From Pseudomonas monteilii (lineage in GTDB: Bacteria > Pseudomonadota > Gammaproteobacteria > Pseudomonadales > Pseudomonadaceae), in NCBI GenBank assembly GCA_001534745.1, contig CP013997.1:2666001-2730000 (forward strand): DNA of 64,000 nt, given 5' to 3'. Below the pieces are notes generated by a model that saw only the letters and a program-made list of their open reading frames with translations, searched no databases and was not told the origin of the DNA. Positions 38,694 through 47,794 of the stretch are shown one piece after another. The stretch's first letter is position 1. Every line of letters starts with the position of its first letter. The translations under genes and the position numbers were made by a program.

Positions 38694-40373
38694 TCACCCT
38701 TTCACAGCGCCATACGCCTCGATGCTGATCTCCCGCATCCGAAACTTCTGCACTTTCCCCGTGACCGTCATCGGAAACGCCTCCACGAAGCGAATGTGCT
38801 GAGGCACCTTGAAGTGCGCGACATGCGACCTGCACCAGGTCTGCAATTGCGCGGCCGTGACGACCTGGCCAGGCCGTAGCCTGATCCAGGCGACGAGCGC
38901 TTCCCCATACCGGCTGCAGGGGATGCCGACCACCTGTGCCTCGGCCACCGCCGGGTGGGTGTGGAAGAACTCTTCCAGCTCGCGTGGGTAGATGTTCTCG
39001 CCACCGCGGATGATCATGTCCTTGTTGCGCCCGACGATGCGCACATACCCCGCCTCGTCCATCACGGCCAGGTCCCCGGTGTGCATCCAGCCTGCCGCAT
39101 CGATGGCCTGGCGGGTGGCCTCGGGGTCGCCCCAGTAGCCGAGCATCACGCTGTAGCCGCGAGTGCACAGCTCGCCGGTCTCGCCTCGGGCGACGGTCAC
39201 GCCGTCGGCATCCACCAGCTTGGTCTCCAGGTGCGGCTGCGTACGCCCGACGGTGGTCACGCGCAACTCCAGTGCATCGTTCGGCCCGGTCTGCAACGAG
39301 ACCGGACTGGTCTCGGTCATGCCATAGGCGATCTGCACCTCGGCCATGTGCAGTTGGTCGATGACCCGGCGCATGACCTCGATCGGGCAGGTGGCACCCG
39401 CCATGACGCCGCTGCGCAGGCTCGACAGGTCCAGCTGCGTCCGCACGGGGTGGTCGAGCAGCGCGATGAACATGGTCGGCACGCCATAGAGCACGCTGGC
39501 ACGCTCCTCGGCCACGGTGCGCAAGGTCAGTTCGGCGTCGAAGGCGTCATTGGGGTAGATCATCGTGCTGCCGTGGGTGAGGCAGCCGAGGTTGGCCATG
39601 ACCATGCCGAAGCAGTGGTACAGCGGCACCGGAATCACCAGGCGATCATGAGCGGTCAGGCCCAGGCTGCGACCGACCATGCGCCCGTTGTTGAGGATGT
39701 TGTGGTGACTCAGGGTCGCGCCTTTTGGCGCGCCGGTGGTGCCGGAGGTGTACTGGATGTTCACCGGCTGTTCGCAGCGAAGCTGCCGTTGACGGGCCTC
39801 ATAGGCTTCGATCGAGGTCTGCCCTGCCCGGTCGGCCAATGCCCGCCATGGCAGAAAGCCGCTGGGTGGTTCATGCGCCAGACTGATCACGCCGCGCAGC
39901 TCGGGCAATCGCTCGCTGATCCATTCGCCCGGCACCCTGCGGGACGTCTGCGGGACCAGCGCCTGCACCATGGCATGGTAATCCGACGTCTTGAACGTGC
40001 CCGCACAGACCAGCCAGCGGCAGCCGGACTGGCGCAGCACGTACTCCAGTTCCGCGACCCGGTAGGCCGGGTTGATGGTGACCAGGATCGCGCCGACCTT
40101 GGCACTGGCGATCTGCAGGATGCACCACTCGGCGCAGTTGGGCGACCAGATGCCGACCCGGTCGCCCAGGCCGACGCCCAAGGCCATCAGGGCACGGGCT
40201 AGGATGTCGATCTGCTCGGCCAACTGCCGCCAGGTGTAGCGCAGGCCTTGATGGCGCACGACCAGCGCTTCACCGTCGGCATGCCTGGCGACGGTGGCAT
40301 CGAAAGCCTGACCGAGGGTCGTGGTCAACAGCGGCACGTCCTGGTGACCGCGGGTATGGCTGGGTTGATTCAT
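38694..40373 (-). CDS. AMP-forming acyl-CoA synthetase
   Basis: A 559-residue ANL-superfamily enzyme that activates a carboxylic acid as acyl-AMP and then acyl-CoA. Motifs: YTSGTTGAPKGATLSHHN (P-loop), VPLYHCFGMV, the A4/A5 motif IAYGMTETSP, GWMHTGDLA, GRNKDMIIRGGENIYPRE hinge and the catalytic Lys in MTVTGKVQKF near the end. The start at 40373 (MNQPSHTRG) has AAGGG upstream; longer in-frame starts read into the promoter region. It is divergent from liuA across shared operator-like boxes, so the substrate is likely a branched or medium-chain acid feeding the liu pathway. Confidence 0.92.
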   Translation of the reverse strand: MNQPSHTRGHQDVPLLTTTLGQAFDATVARHADGEALVVRHQGLRYTWRQLAEQIDILARALMALGVGLGDRVGIWSPNCAEWCILQIASAKVGAILVTINPAYRVAELEYVLRQSGCRWLVCAGTFKTSDYHAMVQALVPQTSRRVPGEWISERLPELRGVISLAHEPPSGFLPWRALADRAGQTSIEAYEARQRQLRCEQPVNIQYTSGTTGAPKGATLSHHNILNNGRMVGRSLGLTAHDRLVIPVPLYHCFGMVMANLGCLTHGSTMIYPNDAFDAELTLRTVAEERASVLYGVPTMFIALLDHPVRTQLDLSSLRSGVMAGATCPIEVMRRVIDQLHMAEVQIAYGMTETSPVSLQTGPNDALELRVTTVGRTQPHLETKLVDADGVTVARGETGELCTRGYSVMLGYWGDPEATRQAIDAAGWMHTGDLAVMDEAGYVRIVGRNKDMIIRGGENIYPRELEEFFHTHPAVAEAQVVGIPCSRYGEALVAWIRLRPGQVVTAAQLQTWCRSHVAHFKVPQHIRFVEAFPMTVTGKVQKFRMREISIEAYGAVKG

Positions 40374-40438
40374 GGGCGACCCTTGTTGTGATTGTTCTGG
40401 GCACGACTGAAGCAAGCGTCGGTAACTCTGGACCACAA

Positions 40439-40455
40439 TGACGTTTACGTAAAGG
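40439..40455. promoter_or_regulatory. LiuR-like operator box 1
   Basis: TGACGTTTACGTAAAGG contains the palindromic core TTTACGTAAA. It repeats 50 bases away with one mismatch over 21 bases. Location between the synthetase and liuA and likeness to the described LiuR (MerR-family) site of branched-chain catabolic operons suggest an operator; the likeness is from memory. Confidence 0.65.
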
Positions 40456-40466
40456 AAACGGATCGA

Positions 40467-40505
40467 TTGACAGCCTCCGCTTGCAGGCTTACGTTTACGT
40501 AAAGG
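40467..40505 (+). promoter_or_regulatory. Putative liu promoter with operator box 2
   Basis: TTGACA at 40467-40472 and TACGTT at 40490-40495 are 17 bases apart, a plausible sigma-70 pair reading toward liuA. The second operator-like box (40489-40505, core 40491-40511) covers the -10, so a regulator bound there could control the promoter. Confidence 0.5.
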
Positions 40506-40546
40506 CAACGGCCGACACAGCATGTCCTGACATGAAACACGGACCT

Positions 40547-40633
40547 TGTGGGAGCGGGCTTGCCCGCGATGGCGATCGCCCAGGCCACGGTGATGGGCCT
40601 GCTGACGCTTTCGCGGGCCAGCCCGCTCCCACA
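40547..40633. repeat. Pseudomonas REP inverted pair
   Basis: TGTGGGAGCGGGCTTGCCCG at 40547 and its near-complement ending GCCCGCTCCCACA at 40633 face each other around a 40-base spacer. This is the common extragenic REP of the P. putida group. It lies between the operators and the liuA ribosome site, so it is in the 5' leader of the operon. Confidence 0.88.
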
Positions 40634-40701
40634 GAGACCTGGCGTCAGGTACGCGAGCCAGGGTGTCGTCCTCCCATCCAAGAACAACAAGGTGCCCCCG
40701 C

Positions 40702-41865
40702 ATGCATTACCCTTCCCTGAATTTCGCTCTGGGCGAAACCCTCGACATGCTTCGCGATCAAGTGCGCACCTTCGTCGCGGCTGAAGTGGCGCCGCGCGCC
40801 GCGCAGATCGACCACGACAACCTGTTCCCCGCCGACCTGTGGCGCAAGTTCGGCGACATGGGCCTGCTGGGCATCACTGTGCCAGAAGAGCATGGCGGCG
40901 CAGGCTTGGGTTACCTGGCCCATGTGATCGCCATGGAGGAAATCAGCCGCGGTTCGGCCTCGGTGGCGCTGTCCTACGGCGCCCACTCCAACCTCTGCGT
41001 CAACCAGATCAACCGCAACGGCACCCCCGCACAGAAGCAGAAATACCTGCCCGCGCTGCTCAGCGGCGAGCACATCGGCGCTTTGGCCATGAGCGAGCCC
41101 AATGCAGGCTCGGATGTGGTGTCGATGAAATTGCGCGCAGAGAAACGCGGCGACCACTACGTGCTCAACGGCAGCAAGACCTGGATCACCAACGGCCCCG
41201 ACGCCCATACCTACGTGATCTACGCCAAGACCGACCTGGACAAGGGCGCGCACGGCATCACCGCGTTCATCGTCGAGCGCGACTGGAAAGGCTTCGGCCG
41301 CGGCAACAAGTTCGACAAGCTGGGCATGCGCGGCTCCAACACCTGCGAGCTGTTCTTCGACGGCGTGGAAGTGCCGCAGGAGAACATCCTCGGCCAGCTC
41401 GACGGGGGCGTGCGCGTGCTGATGAGTGGCCTGGACTACGAGCGCGTGGTGCTGGCCGGCGGCCCTACCGGGATCATGCAAAGCTGCCTGGACCTGGTGG
41501 TGCCTTACATCCACGACCGCAAGCAGTTCGGTCAGAGCATCGGTGAATTCCAGCTGATCCAGGCCAAGATCGCCGACCTGTACACCCAGCTCAATGCCAG
41601 CCGCGCCTACCTGTACGCCGTCGCCCAGGCCTGCGACCGGGGCGAGACCACCCGCAAGGACGCCGCCGGGGTGATCCTGTACACCGCCGAGCGCGCCACG
41701 CAGATGGCCCTGGAGGCAATCCAGATCCTCGGCGGCAACGGTTACATCAATGAATTCCCGGCGGGCCGCCTGCTGCGCGACGCCAAGCTGTACGAGATCG
41801 GCGCGGGCACCAGTGAAATCCGCCGGATGCTGATCGGCCGTGAATTGTTCAACGAAACCCGCTGA
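40702..41865 (+). CDS. liuA: Isovaleryl-CoA dehydrogenase
   Basis: A 387-residue acyl-CoA dehydrogenase converting isovaleryl-CoA to 3-methylcrotonyl-CoA with FAD. The substrate-specific signature is the catalytic Glu in [14 protein letters not shown], the position used by isovaleryl-CoA dehydrogenases rather than the C-terminal Glu of straight-chain enzymes. Also visible are [13 protein letters not shown] (flavin contact), [17 protein letters not shown] and the C-terminal [15 protein letters not shown]. The start at 40702 ([12 protein letters not shown]) fits the family. First gene of the leucine degradation operon; liuB follows after 18 bases. Confidence 0.95.
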   Translation: MHYPSLNFALGETLDMLRDQVRTFVAAEVAPRAAQIDHDNLFPADLWRKFGDMGLLGITVPEEHGGAGLGYLAHVIAMEEISRGSASVALSYGAHSNLCVNQINRNGTPAQKQKYLPALLSGEHIGALAMSEPNAGSDVVSMKLRAEKRGDHYVLNGSKTWITNGPDAHTYVIYAKTDLDKGAHGITAFIVERDWKGFGRGNKFDKLGMRGSNTCELFFDGVEVPQENILGQLDGGVRVLMSGLDYERVVLAGGPTGIMQSCLDLVVPYIHDRKQFGQSIGEFQLIQAKIADLYTQLNASRAYLYAVAQACDRGETTRKDAAGVILYTAERATQMALEAIQILGGNGYINEFPAGRLLRDAKLYEIGAGTSEIRRMLIGRELFNETR

Positions 41866-41883
41866 GCACAAGGGGCAGCGCAC

Positions 41884-43491
41884 ATGGCGACCTTGCACAC
41901 CCAGATCGACCCGCGTTCGGCCGAATTCGCCGACAACCGCGCGGCCATGCTCGAACAGCTCCAGGCCCTGCAGGACCTGCTCGCCCAGGTGGCACAGGGC
42001 GGCGGGCCCAACGCTCAGGAACGGCACACCGCCCGCGGCAAGCTGTTGCCGCGCGAGCGCATCGACCGCCTGCTGGACCCAGGCTCGCCGTTCCTCGAGA
42101 TCGGCCAGCTGGCCGCCCATGGGGTATACGACGAAGACGTGCCCGCCGCGGGCGTGATCGCCGGCATCGGCCGCATCGAGGGCGTGGAATGCATGATCGT
42201 GGCCAACGACGCCACGGTCAAAGGCGGCACCTATTACCCGTTGACGGTGAAGAAGCACCTGCGCGCGCAGGCCATCGCCCAGCAGAACCGCCTGCCGTGC
42301 CTCTACCTGGTGGACTCCGGCGGCGCCAACCTGCCGCGTCAGGACGAGGTGTTCCCCGACCGCGAGCACTTCGGACGCATCTTCTTCAACCAGGCCACCA
42401 TGAGCGCGCTGGGCATTCCCCAGATCGCCGTGGTGATGGGATCGTGCACCGCCGGTGGCGCCTACGTGCCGGCCATGGCCGACGAAGCGATCATGGTGCG
42501 CCACCAGGCGACCATCTTCCTGGCCGGGCCGCCCCTGGTGAAGGCTGCCACGGGCGAAGTGGTGAGCGCCGAAGACCTGGGCGGCGCCGACGTGCACTGT
42601 CGCATCAGCGGTGTGGCCGACCACTATGCCGAAGACGACGCCCATGCCCTGGCGCTGGCCCGGCGCAGCGTGGCCAACCTCAACTGGCGCAAGCTGGGCC
42701 AGCTGCAGCGCCAGGCGCCGATCGCACCGCTGTATGCCGCCGAGGAGCTGTACGGCGTGGTGCCGGCCGAGACCAAGCAGCCGTTCGATGTGCGCGATGT
42801 AATCGCACGGCTGGTCGACGGCTCGGTGTTCGATGAGTTCAAGGCGCTGTTCGGCACCACGCTGGTCTGCGGCTTCGCGCACCTGCACGGCTACCCGGTG
42901 GCGATCCTGGCCAACAACGGTGTGCTGTTCGCCGAGGCGGCGCAGAAAGGCGCGCACTTCATCGAGCTGGCCTGCCAACGCGGGATCCCGCTGGTGTTCC
43001 TGCAGAACATCACCGGCTTCATGGTCGGCCAGAAGTACGAGCATGGCGGCATTGCCAAGCACGGCGCCAAGCTGGTCGCTGCCGTGTCCTGCGCACAGGT
43101 GCCGAAATTCACGGTGATCATCGGCGGCAGCTTCGGTGCCGGCAACTATGGCATGTGCGGTCGCGCCTACGACCCGCGATTCCTGTGGATGTGGCCGAAC
43201 GCGCGCATCGGCGTGATGGGGGCCGAGCAGGCCGCCGGGGTTCTGGTGCAGGTCAAGCGCGAGCAGCAGGCGCGTCAGGGCCAGCCATGGGATGCCGACG
43301 ACGAAGCGCGCATCCGCCAGCCGATCGTCGACCAGTACGAGCGTCAGGCCCATGCCTGGTATTCCAGCGCGCGCCTCTGGGACGACGGCGTCATCGACCC
43401 GGCGCAGACCCGCGATGTACTTGCCCTGGCCCTGTCGGCTTCTCTCAACGCCCCGATCGAAGCCAGCCGCTTCGGCATCTTCCGGATGTGA
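41884..43491 (+). CDS. liuB: 3-methylcrotonyl-CoA carboxylase beta (carboxyltransferase) subunit
   Basis: A 535-residue carboxyltransferase that moves CO2 from biotin to 3-methylcrotonyl-CoA. N-terminal and C-terminal crotonase-like halves are evident: [20 protein letters not shown] and [20 protein letters not shown] in the first, [20 protein letters not shown] and [20 protein letters not shown] in the second, ending [13 protein letters not shown]. Length and motifs match MccB-type rather than propionyl-CoA subunits. It works in a large complex with LiuD, encoded two genes downstream. Confidence 0.95.
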   Translation: MATLHTQIDPRSAEFADNRAAMLEQLQALQDLLAQVAQGGGPNAQERHTARGKLLPRERIDRLLDPGSPFLEIGQLAAHGVYDEDVPAAGVIAGIGRIEGVECMIVANDATVKGGTYYPLTVKKHLRAQAIAQQNRLPCLYLVDSGGANLPRQDEVFPDREHFGRIFFNQATMSALGIPQIAVVMGSCTAGGAYVPAMADEAIMVRHQATIFLAGPPLVKAATGEVVSAEDLGGADVHCRISGVADHYAEDDAHALALARRSVANLNWRKLGQLQRQAPIAPLYAAEELYGVVPAETKQPFDVRDVIARLVDGSVFDEFKALFGTTLVCGFAHLHGYPVAILANNGVLFAEAAQKGAHFIELACQRGIPLVFLQNITGFMVGQKYEHGGIAKHGAKLVAAVSCAQVPKFTVIIGGSFGAGNYGMCGRAYDPRFLWMWPNARIGVMGAEQAAGVLVQVKREQQARQGQPWDADDEARIRQPIVDQYERQAHAWYSSARLWDDGVIDPAQTRDVLALALSASLNAPIEASRFGIFRM

Positions 43492-43494
43492 ACC

Positions 43495-44304
43495 ATGAAC
43501 GACTTCGACACCGTGGAACTGGTCAGCGACCCCCGTGGCTTTGCCACCCTGTGGCTGAGCCGGGAAGACAAGCACAACGCGTTCAATGCGCAGATGATCC
43601 GCGAACTGATCATGGCCATCGCCCAGGTCGGCGATGACCCGAGCCTGCGCTTTCTGATCCTGCGCGGGCGCGGCAAGCACTTCAGTGCCGGCGCCGACCT
43701 GGCCTGGATGCAGGCCTCGGCGGACCTGGACTTCAACACCAACCTGGACGACGCCCGGGAGCTGGCCGAGCTGATGTACGGCCTGGCCCGTCTCAAGCTG
43801 CCGACCCTGGCCGTGGTGCACGGCGCGGCGTTCGGGGGTGCGCTGGGATTGATCAGTGCCTGCGACATGGCCCTGGGCACCGAGGATGCGCAGCTGTGCC
43901 TGTCGGAGGTGCGCATCGGTCTGGTGCCGGCCGTCATCAGCCCCTTCGTGGTCAAGGCCATCGGTGAACGGGCGACCCGTCGCTATGCCTTGACCGCCGA
44001 GCGGTTCGACGCGCACGAGGCACGCACGCTGGGGCTGTTCGCCGACACCTGCCCGCGGGAGGCGCTGGAGCAGCGTCTCGAGGGCTGGATCGATACCTTG
44101 CTGCTCAACAGCCCGCAGGCCATGCGCGCCTGCAAGGACCTGCTGCGCGAGGTGGAGTCGGCCGACCTGACCCCGGCCCTGCGCCGGCACTGCGAGAACG
44201 CCATCGCCCGGGTCCGGGTCAGCCCGCAGGGTCAGGAAGGGCTGCGCGCCTTCCTGGAGAAACGCCGTCCCGACTGGCAGACCCCTGCGGAGGCACGCCC
44301 ATGA
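43495..44304 (+). CDS. liuC: 3-methylglutaconyl-CoA hydratase (crotonase family)
   Basis: A 269-residue enoyl-CoA hydratase. Oxyanion-hole segments are GKHFSAGADLAWMQ and AVVHGAAFGGALGLISACD, and the catalytic Glu is in CLSEVRIGLVPAVISPF. In this operon it hydrates 3-methylglutaconyl-CoA to HMG-CoA. It starts 3 bases after liuB and overlaps liuD by four bases (ATGA). Its middle (43911-44180) is the source or sibling of the displaced fragment at 25481-25748. HMG-CoA lyase (liuE) is not in the window and must be elsewhere. Confidence 0.93.
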   Translation: MNDFDTVELVSDPRGFATLWLSREDKHNAFNAQMIRELIMAIAQVGDDPSLRFLILRGRGKHFSAGADLAWMQASADLDFNTNLDDARELAELMYGLARLKLPTLAVVHGAAFGGALGLISACDMALGTEDAQLCLSEVRIGLVPAVISPFVVKAIGERATRRYALTAERFDAHEARTLGLFADTCPREALEQRLEGWIDTLLLNSPQAMRACKDLLREVESADLTPALRRHCENAIARVRVSPQGQEGLRAFLEKRRPDWQTPAEARP

Positions 44305-46283
44305 CCCGCCCTACCCTGACCCGCCTGCTGATCGCCAACCGTGGCGAGATCGCCTGCCGCATCATGCGCACCGCCAAGGCCATGGGCCTGACCACCATCG
44401 CCGTGCACAGCGCCGTCGACCGCGACGCGCGCCACGCTCGCGAAGCCGACCTGTGCGTCGACCTGGGCGGCACCAAGGCCACCGAGAACTACCTGGACAT
44501 CGACCGCCTGTTGCAGGCCGCACGCGCCAGTGCCGCCGAGGCGATCCACCCCGGCTACGGGTTCCTGTCGGAAAACGCCGCGTTCGCTCGGGCTGTCGAA
44601 CAGGCCGGGCTGATCTGGCTCGGGCCACCGTCGAGCGCCATCGAAGCGATGGGCAGCAAGTCAGCGGCCAAGGCCTTGATGCACGCGGCGGGTGTGCCGT
44701 TGGTACCGGGGTATCACGGCGACGACCAGGGTTTCGAGCGGTTTCGCCAGGCCGCGCACGAAATCGGTTACCCGGTCCTGCTCAAGGCCAGCGCCGGCGG
44801 GGGTGGCAAGGGCATGAAAGTGGTCGAGCGCGAGGCGGACCTGGCCGAGGCCCTGGCGTCGGCGCAGCGTGAGGCCCAGGCGTCGTTCGGTGAGGCGCGC
44901 GTGTTGCTCGAACGCTACGTGCTCGATCCACGGCACGTGGAGATCCAGGTGTTCGCCGACCAGCATGGGCACTGCCTGTACCTCAACGAACGTGACTGCT
45001 CGATCCAGCGGCGCCACCAGAAAGTCGTCGAAGAGGCACCGGCACCCGGCCTGGACGCCCGCCTGCGCCAGGCCATGGGCGAGGCGGCCGTGCGCGCGGC
45101 GCAGGCGATCGGCTATGTCGGTGCCGGCACGGTCGAGTTCCTGCTCGATGCCCAAGGCGCGTTCTACTTCATGGAGATGAACACCCGCCTGCAGGTGGAG
45201 CACCCGGTCACCGAAGCCATCACCGGCCTTGACCTGGTGGACTGGCAGATCCGCGTGGCGCGTGGTGAGCCGCTGCCGCTCGAGCAAGCCGACGTTCCGC
45301 TCAAGGGCCACGCCATCGAGGTACGGCTGTACGCCGAGGACCCCGCCCATGACTTCCTGCCCGCCACCGGCACCCTGGCACTCTACCGAGAGCCGGCGCC
45401 AGGTATCGGTCGACGGGTCGACAGCGGTGTCGAACAGGGCGACACGGTCTCACCCTATTACGACCCCATGCTCGGCAAGCTCATCGCCTGGGGCACCGAC
45501 CGCGAGCAGGCGCGACTGCGACTGCTGGCAATGCTCGACGAGTTGATGATCGCCGGTGTGCGCACCAATGCACGGTTTCTGCGAACCATCCTGGCGCACC
45601 CGGCGTTCGCGGCAGGCGAACTGGACACTGGCTTCATCCCCCGCTTCCACGAGGCCCTGCTGCACGAGGCGCCGCCGCTGGACGCGCGCTTCTGGGCCGT
45701 CGCCGCCCGGGCCTGGCTGGACACCTCCCCTGCCTCCATCGATGAGAGCGATCCTTGGAGTCCCTGGGCGCGTAGCGATGGATTGCGCCTGGGCGCGCCA
45801 GGCATCGCCTGTTTGACGCTGACCTGCGAAGGTCAGACCCAGACCGTCAGGCTCGACCCTTGCCCGTCACCGGGTGGGTCGTTCGTCGAAGGCAGTCTGG
45901 AGGTCGAGCACGGGAGCGTCCGCACACGGCATGCGGCGTTCCGCCAAGGCGATACGCTTTACCTGCAGTGGCAGGGCGAATGCCGAACGGTGCGCCTTCA
46001 CGAGGCTCACGCCGAGCACGAGTCCCGGACGCAGGGCAGCCTGGTCGCGCCCATGAACGGCAGTATCGTGCGGGTCATGACCCAGGTCGGCGACTGGGTC
46101 GAGGCTGGCAGTGCGCTGGTGATCGTCGAAGCGATGAAGATGGAGCACAGCGTGCGCGCGCCTTTCGCGGGCACGGTGACCGCCTTGCCGTGCAGCGAAG
46201 GCGACATGGTCAGTGAAGGCGCGGTACTGGTGGCGCTGGAGCCGCCTGCAGAGGCGGCACTGCCTGAAACGACCTCGACATGA
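44301..46283 (+). CDS. liuD: 3-methylcrotonyl-CoA carboxylase alpha (biotin) subunit
   Basis: A 660-residue biotin-dependent carboxylase subunit. The biotin carboxylase domain starts LLIANRGEIACRIMRT, has the ATP-grasp loop KASAGGGGKGMKVVE and the ERDCSIQRRHQKVVEEAP and FMEMNTRLQVEHPVTE motifs. A linker domain follows, and a C-terminal carrier domain has the biotinylation Lys in VEAMKMEHSVRAPFAG. It carboxylates biotin with ATP and bicarbonate and hands it to LiuB. Last gene of the operon, convergent with the repressor gene 18 bases later. Confidence 0.95.
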   Translation: MTRPTLTRLLIANRGEIACRIMRTAKAMGLTTIAVHSAVDRDARHAREADLCVDLGGTKATENYLDIDRLLQAARASAAEAIHPGYGFLSENAAFARAVEQAGLIWLGPPSSAIEAMGSKSAAKALMHAAGVPLVPGYHGDDQGFERFRQAAHEIGYPVLLKASAGGGGKGMKVVEREADLAEALASAQREAQASFGEARVLLERYVLDPRHVEIQVFADQHGHCLYLNERDCSIQRRHQKVVEEAPAPGLDARLRQAMGEAAVRAAQAIGYVGAGTVEFLLDAQGAFYFMEMNTRLQVEHPVTEAITGLDLVDWQIRVARGEPLPLEQADVPLKGHAIEVRLYAEDPAHDFLPATGTLALYREPAPGIGRRVDSGVEQGDTVSPYYDPMLGKLIAWGTDREQARLRLLAMLDELMIAGVRTNARFLRTILAHPAFAAGELDTGFIPRFHEALLHEAPPLDARFWAVAARAWLDTSPASIDESDPWSPWARSDGLRLGAPGIACLTLTCEGQTQTVRLDPCPSPGGSFVEGSLEVEHGSVRTRHAAFRQGDTLYLQWQGECRTVRLHEAHAEHESRTQGSLVAPMNGSIVRVMTQVGDWVEAGSALVIVEAMKMEHSVRAPFAGTVTALPCSEGDMVSEGAVLVALEPPAEAALPETTST

Positions 46284-46301
46284 CGCCAGGCTGCGGCATT
46301 T

Positions 46302-46961
46302 TCAGAAGCGGGCGTGGGCGCGCATGACCACGCCCAGGATCTCCAGTGCCGGGTCGCAGGCCACCGTGGGGTACATGGGGTTGAGCGGGCGCAGGTAGCG
46401 TAGACCGCCCTCCTCGACCCATTGCCGGAACACCGTGCCGACACCCGGCTGGCGGGCGATGATCAAGCGCCCTGGAGCCGCCGGCACGCCCGGATCGACC
46501 AGGATCAGCATGCCTTCCGGCACGCTGAGTCCGCTCGGCGCATTCATCGCATCGCTCTCTACCCGCAGCCAGAAGGCCTTGCCATGGGCCTGATAGTCGG
46601 ACAGTTGATGGACGAGGCTGTCGGTCGAGCGCTCGCCGTCAAGTTCCAGCCAGGCCAGTACCGGGTAGCGAAAGCCCGTCGGGTCGCCCAGCGCGCTCAG
46701 GGTCTCGTCTGCACCCGTACCGTAGGCCGTCACCTGCTCGGCGATGTGCTCCCCGTGCGGGACGATGTGCAGGCGCACCTGCAGGTGCGGCATGCCCAAC
46801 GCCTCGAGCACCGCGTTCATCATGTCGAGCTTGGGTTGCCGTTCACGACGCAGCCAGTGTCCGACCGCACCTTGGGTGACGCCCACACGCTCGGCGAGTT
46901 TTTCTTGCGTGATGTCGAGCTCACGCATCTTGGCCTTGACCAAGGCGATCCATTTTTCCAT
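46302..46961 (-). CDS. Cro/CI-type repressor with S24 (LexA-like) domain
   Basis: A 219-residue regulator: N-terminal helix-turn-helix (LDITQEKLAERVGVTQGAVGHWL) and a C-terminal S24 domain as in phage CI and PrtR. The nucleophile Ser is in RVESDAMNAP, but the second catalytic position, Lys in typical members, appears to be Arg (GTVFRQWVEEGG), so self-cleavage may be weak or lost. The start at 46961 gives MEKWIALVKAKMREL. Divergent from the DUF6124-like gene, which may be its target. No phage genes are adjacent, so it may be a domesticated regulator. Confidence 0.85.
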   Translation of the reverse strand: MEKWIALVKAKMRELDITQEKLAERVGVTQGAVGHWLRRERQPKLDMMNAVLEALGMPHLQVRLHIVPHGEHIAEQVTAYGTGADETLSALGDPTGFRYPVLAWLELDGERSTDSLVHQLSDYQAHGKAFWLRVESDAMNAPSGLSVPEGMLILVDPGVPAAPGRLIIARQPGVGTVFRQWVEEGGLRYLRPLNPMYPTVACDPALEILGVVMRAHARF

Positions 46962-47091
46962 GGCAGGCACGATACGGGCTGCCCATGGGCGCTCAATACA
47001 CATAATGTATTATTTTGAGCGCCACAACGAATACTCCAGGTATTAGCATGGCGTTCCCGTATTTTCCTGCTAGGCACTCAAAGGTAACAGG

Positions 47092-47427
47092 ATGAAACCA
47101 TCTACATATCTGGAAAGGGATTTGGACAGCGAGGCGGCCCGTCGAGCGCTGGATTTCTACCTCAACCCGCCCACTGCCAAGGTCGACCCCGACGCTTCGC
47201 TCTGGATACTGCGCCCGGACATCACCCCCGAACAGGCCCACGACCAGGCCATGCGTCTGCTGCGCTGCGCCGCGACCACCGCCGGTGAATCCGCTGGCGG
47301 CCAGCAGGGTTCGTCTCGAGAGCTGTTGTTCGCCTTGATGCACATGATCAACATGGCACGCGCGCTGCTGGATCACGCACAGGCACAGACGGAGATTCAA
47401 GGAATGGGGAAGGTACCCGGGGCCTGA
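47092..47427 (+). CDS. DUF6124 / DUF3077-like small protein
   Basis: A 111-residue soluble protein, MKPSTYLERDLDSEAARRAL..FYLNPP, with helix-rich C-terminal AHDQAMRLLRCAATTAGESA and LLFALMHMINMARALLD. This pattern is that of the short Pseudomonas DUF6124/DUF3077 proteins, of unknown function. AAAGGTAACAGG precedes the ATG. The intergenic 130 bases to the divergent repressor likely contain both promoters. Confidence 0.72.
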   Translation: MKPSTYLERDLDSEAARRALDFYLNPPTAKVDPDASLWILRPDITPEQAHDQAMRLLRCAATTAGESAGGQQGSSRELLFALMHMINMARALLDHAQAQTEIQGMGKVPGA

Positions 47428-47471
47428 TACGCGCCGGCAGTCATTATTTTTCGCGCAGGCGCAAAAAACAT

Positions 47472-47501
47472 TTGACGGCCAAATGATAACGATTATTATT
47501 G
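47472..47501 (+). promoter_or_regulatory. Promoter with Fur box
   Basis: TTGACG (47472-47477), 17 bases, then ATTATT (47495-47500) form a sigma-70 promoter. A Fur-box-like ATGATAACGATTATTATTG (47483-47501) overlaps the -10, so iron-loaded Fur would block it. It precedes the PrrF-like RNA by a few bases. Confidence 0.8.
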
Positions 47502-47504
47502 CAA

Positions 47505-47622
47505 CCAGCAGATCGCGAGATCTGCTGGGTAACCTGAACGCCTTTAGGTCGGACGCTCAGATTATCTCCTCATCAGGCTAATCACGGTTTTTGACCCGGC
47601 TTTTTGCTGGGTCTTTTTTTTT
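47505..47622 (+). ncRNA. prrF: PrrF-family iron-responsive small RNA
   Basis: About 118 nt. A 5' hairpin with a perfect 10-bp stem (CCAGCAGATC-GCGA-GATCTGCTGG, 47505-47528) is followed by a single-stranded core containing CTCAGATTATCTCCTCATCA then GGCTAATCACGG, which I recognise as the conserved PrrF pairing region, and a terminator hairpin. PrrF RNAs are made in low iron and repress mRNAs of iron-rich proteins such as superoxide dismutase and TCA enzymes. The Fur-box promoter fits. Only one copy is in the window; tandem or distant second copies are known in the genus. Confidence 0.88.
47593..47622 (+). terminator. Terminator of the PrrF-like RNA
   Basis: GACCCGGC-TTTTT-GCTGGGTC stem (47593-47613, one G-T pair) followed by nine T residues. 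Strong intrinsic terminator. Confidence 0.9.
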
Positions 47623-47794
47623 GGCTCTTCAGGCTAATGAAGGCAGGTGACCGTGTTGAGGGCGATGATAACAAGCCTCGATCATTTCGTGAACGGATGT
47701 TGCGACGTTTCCCACGTCAGCACTTGAGAATCAATCGTCTTTTCGGTGCTTCAGGCCTGGACATCGTTTCGCTGTTATCAGCAAGGAGCTGCGC

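Noticed and set aside
40645..44190. 1181-codon open frame on the minus strand opposite liuA, liuB and liuC
   Set aside because: It is a by-product of GC-rich third positions of the sense genes; the translation is low-complexity (His/Gln/Ala/Val) and the sense proteins are clear family members.
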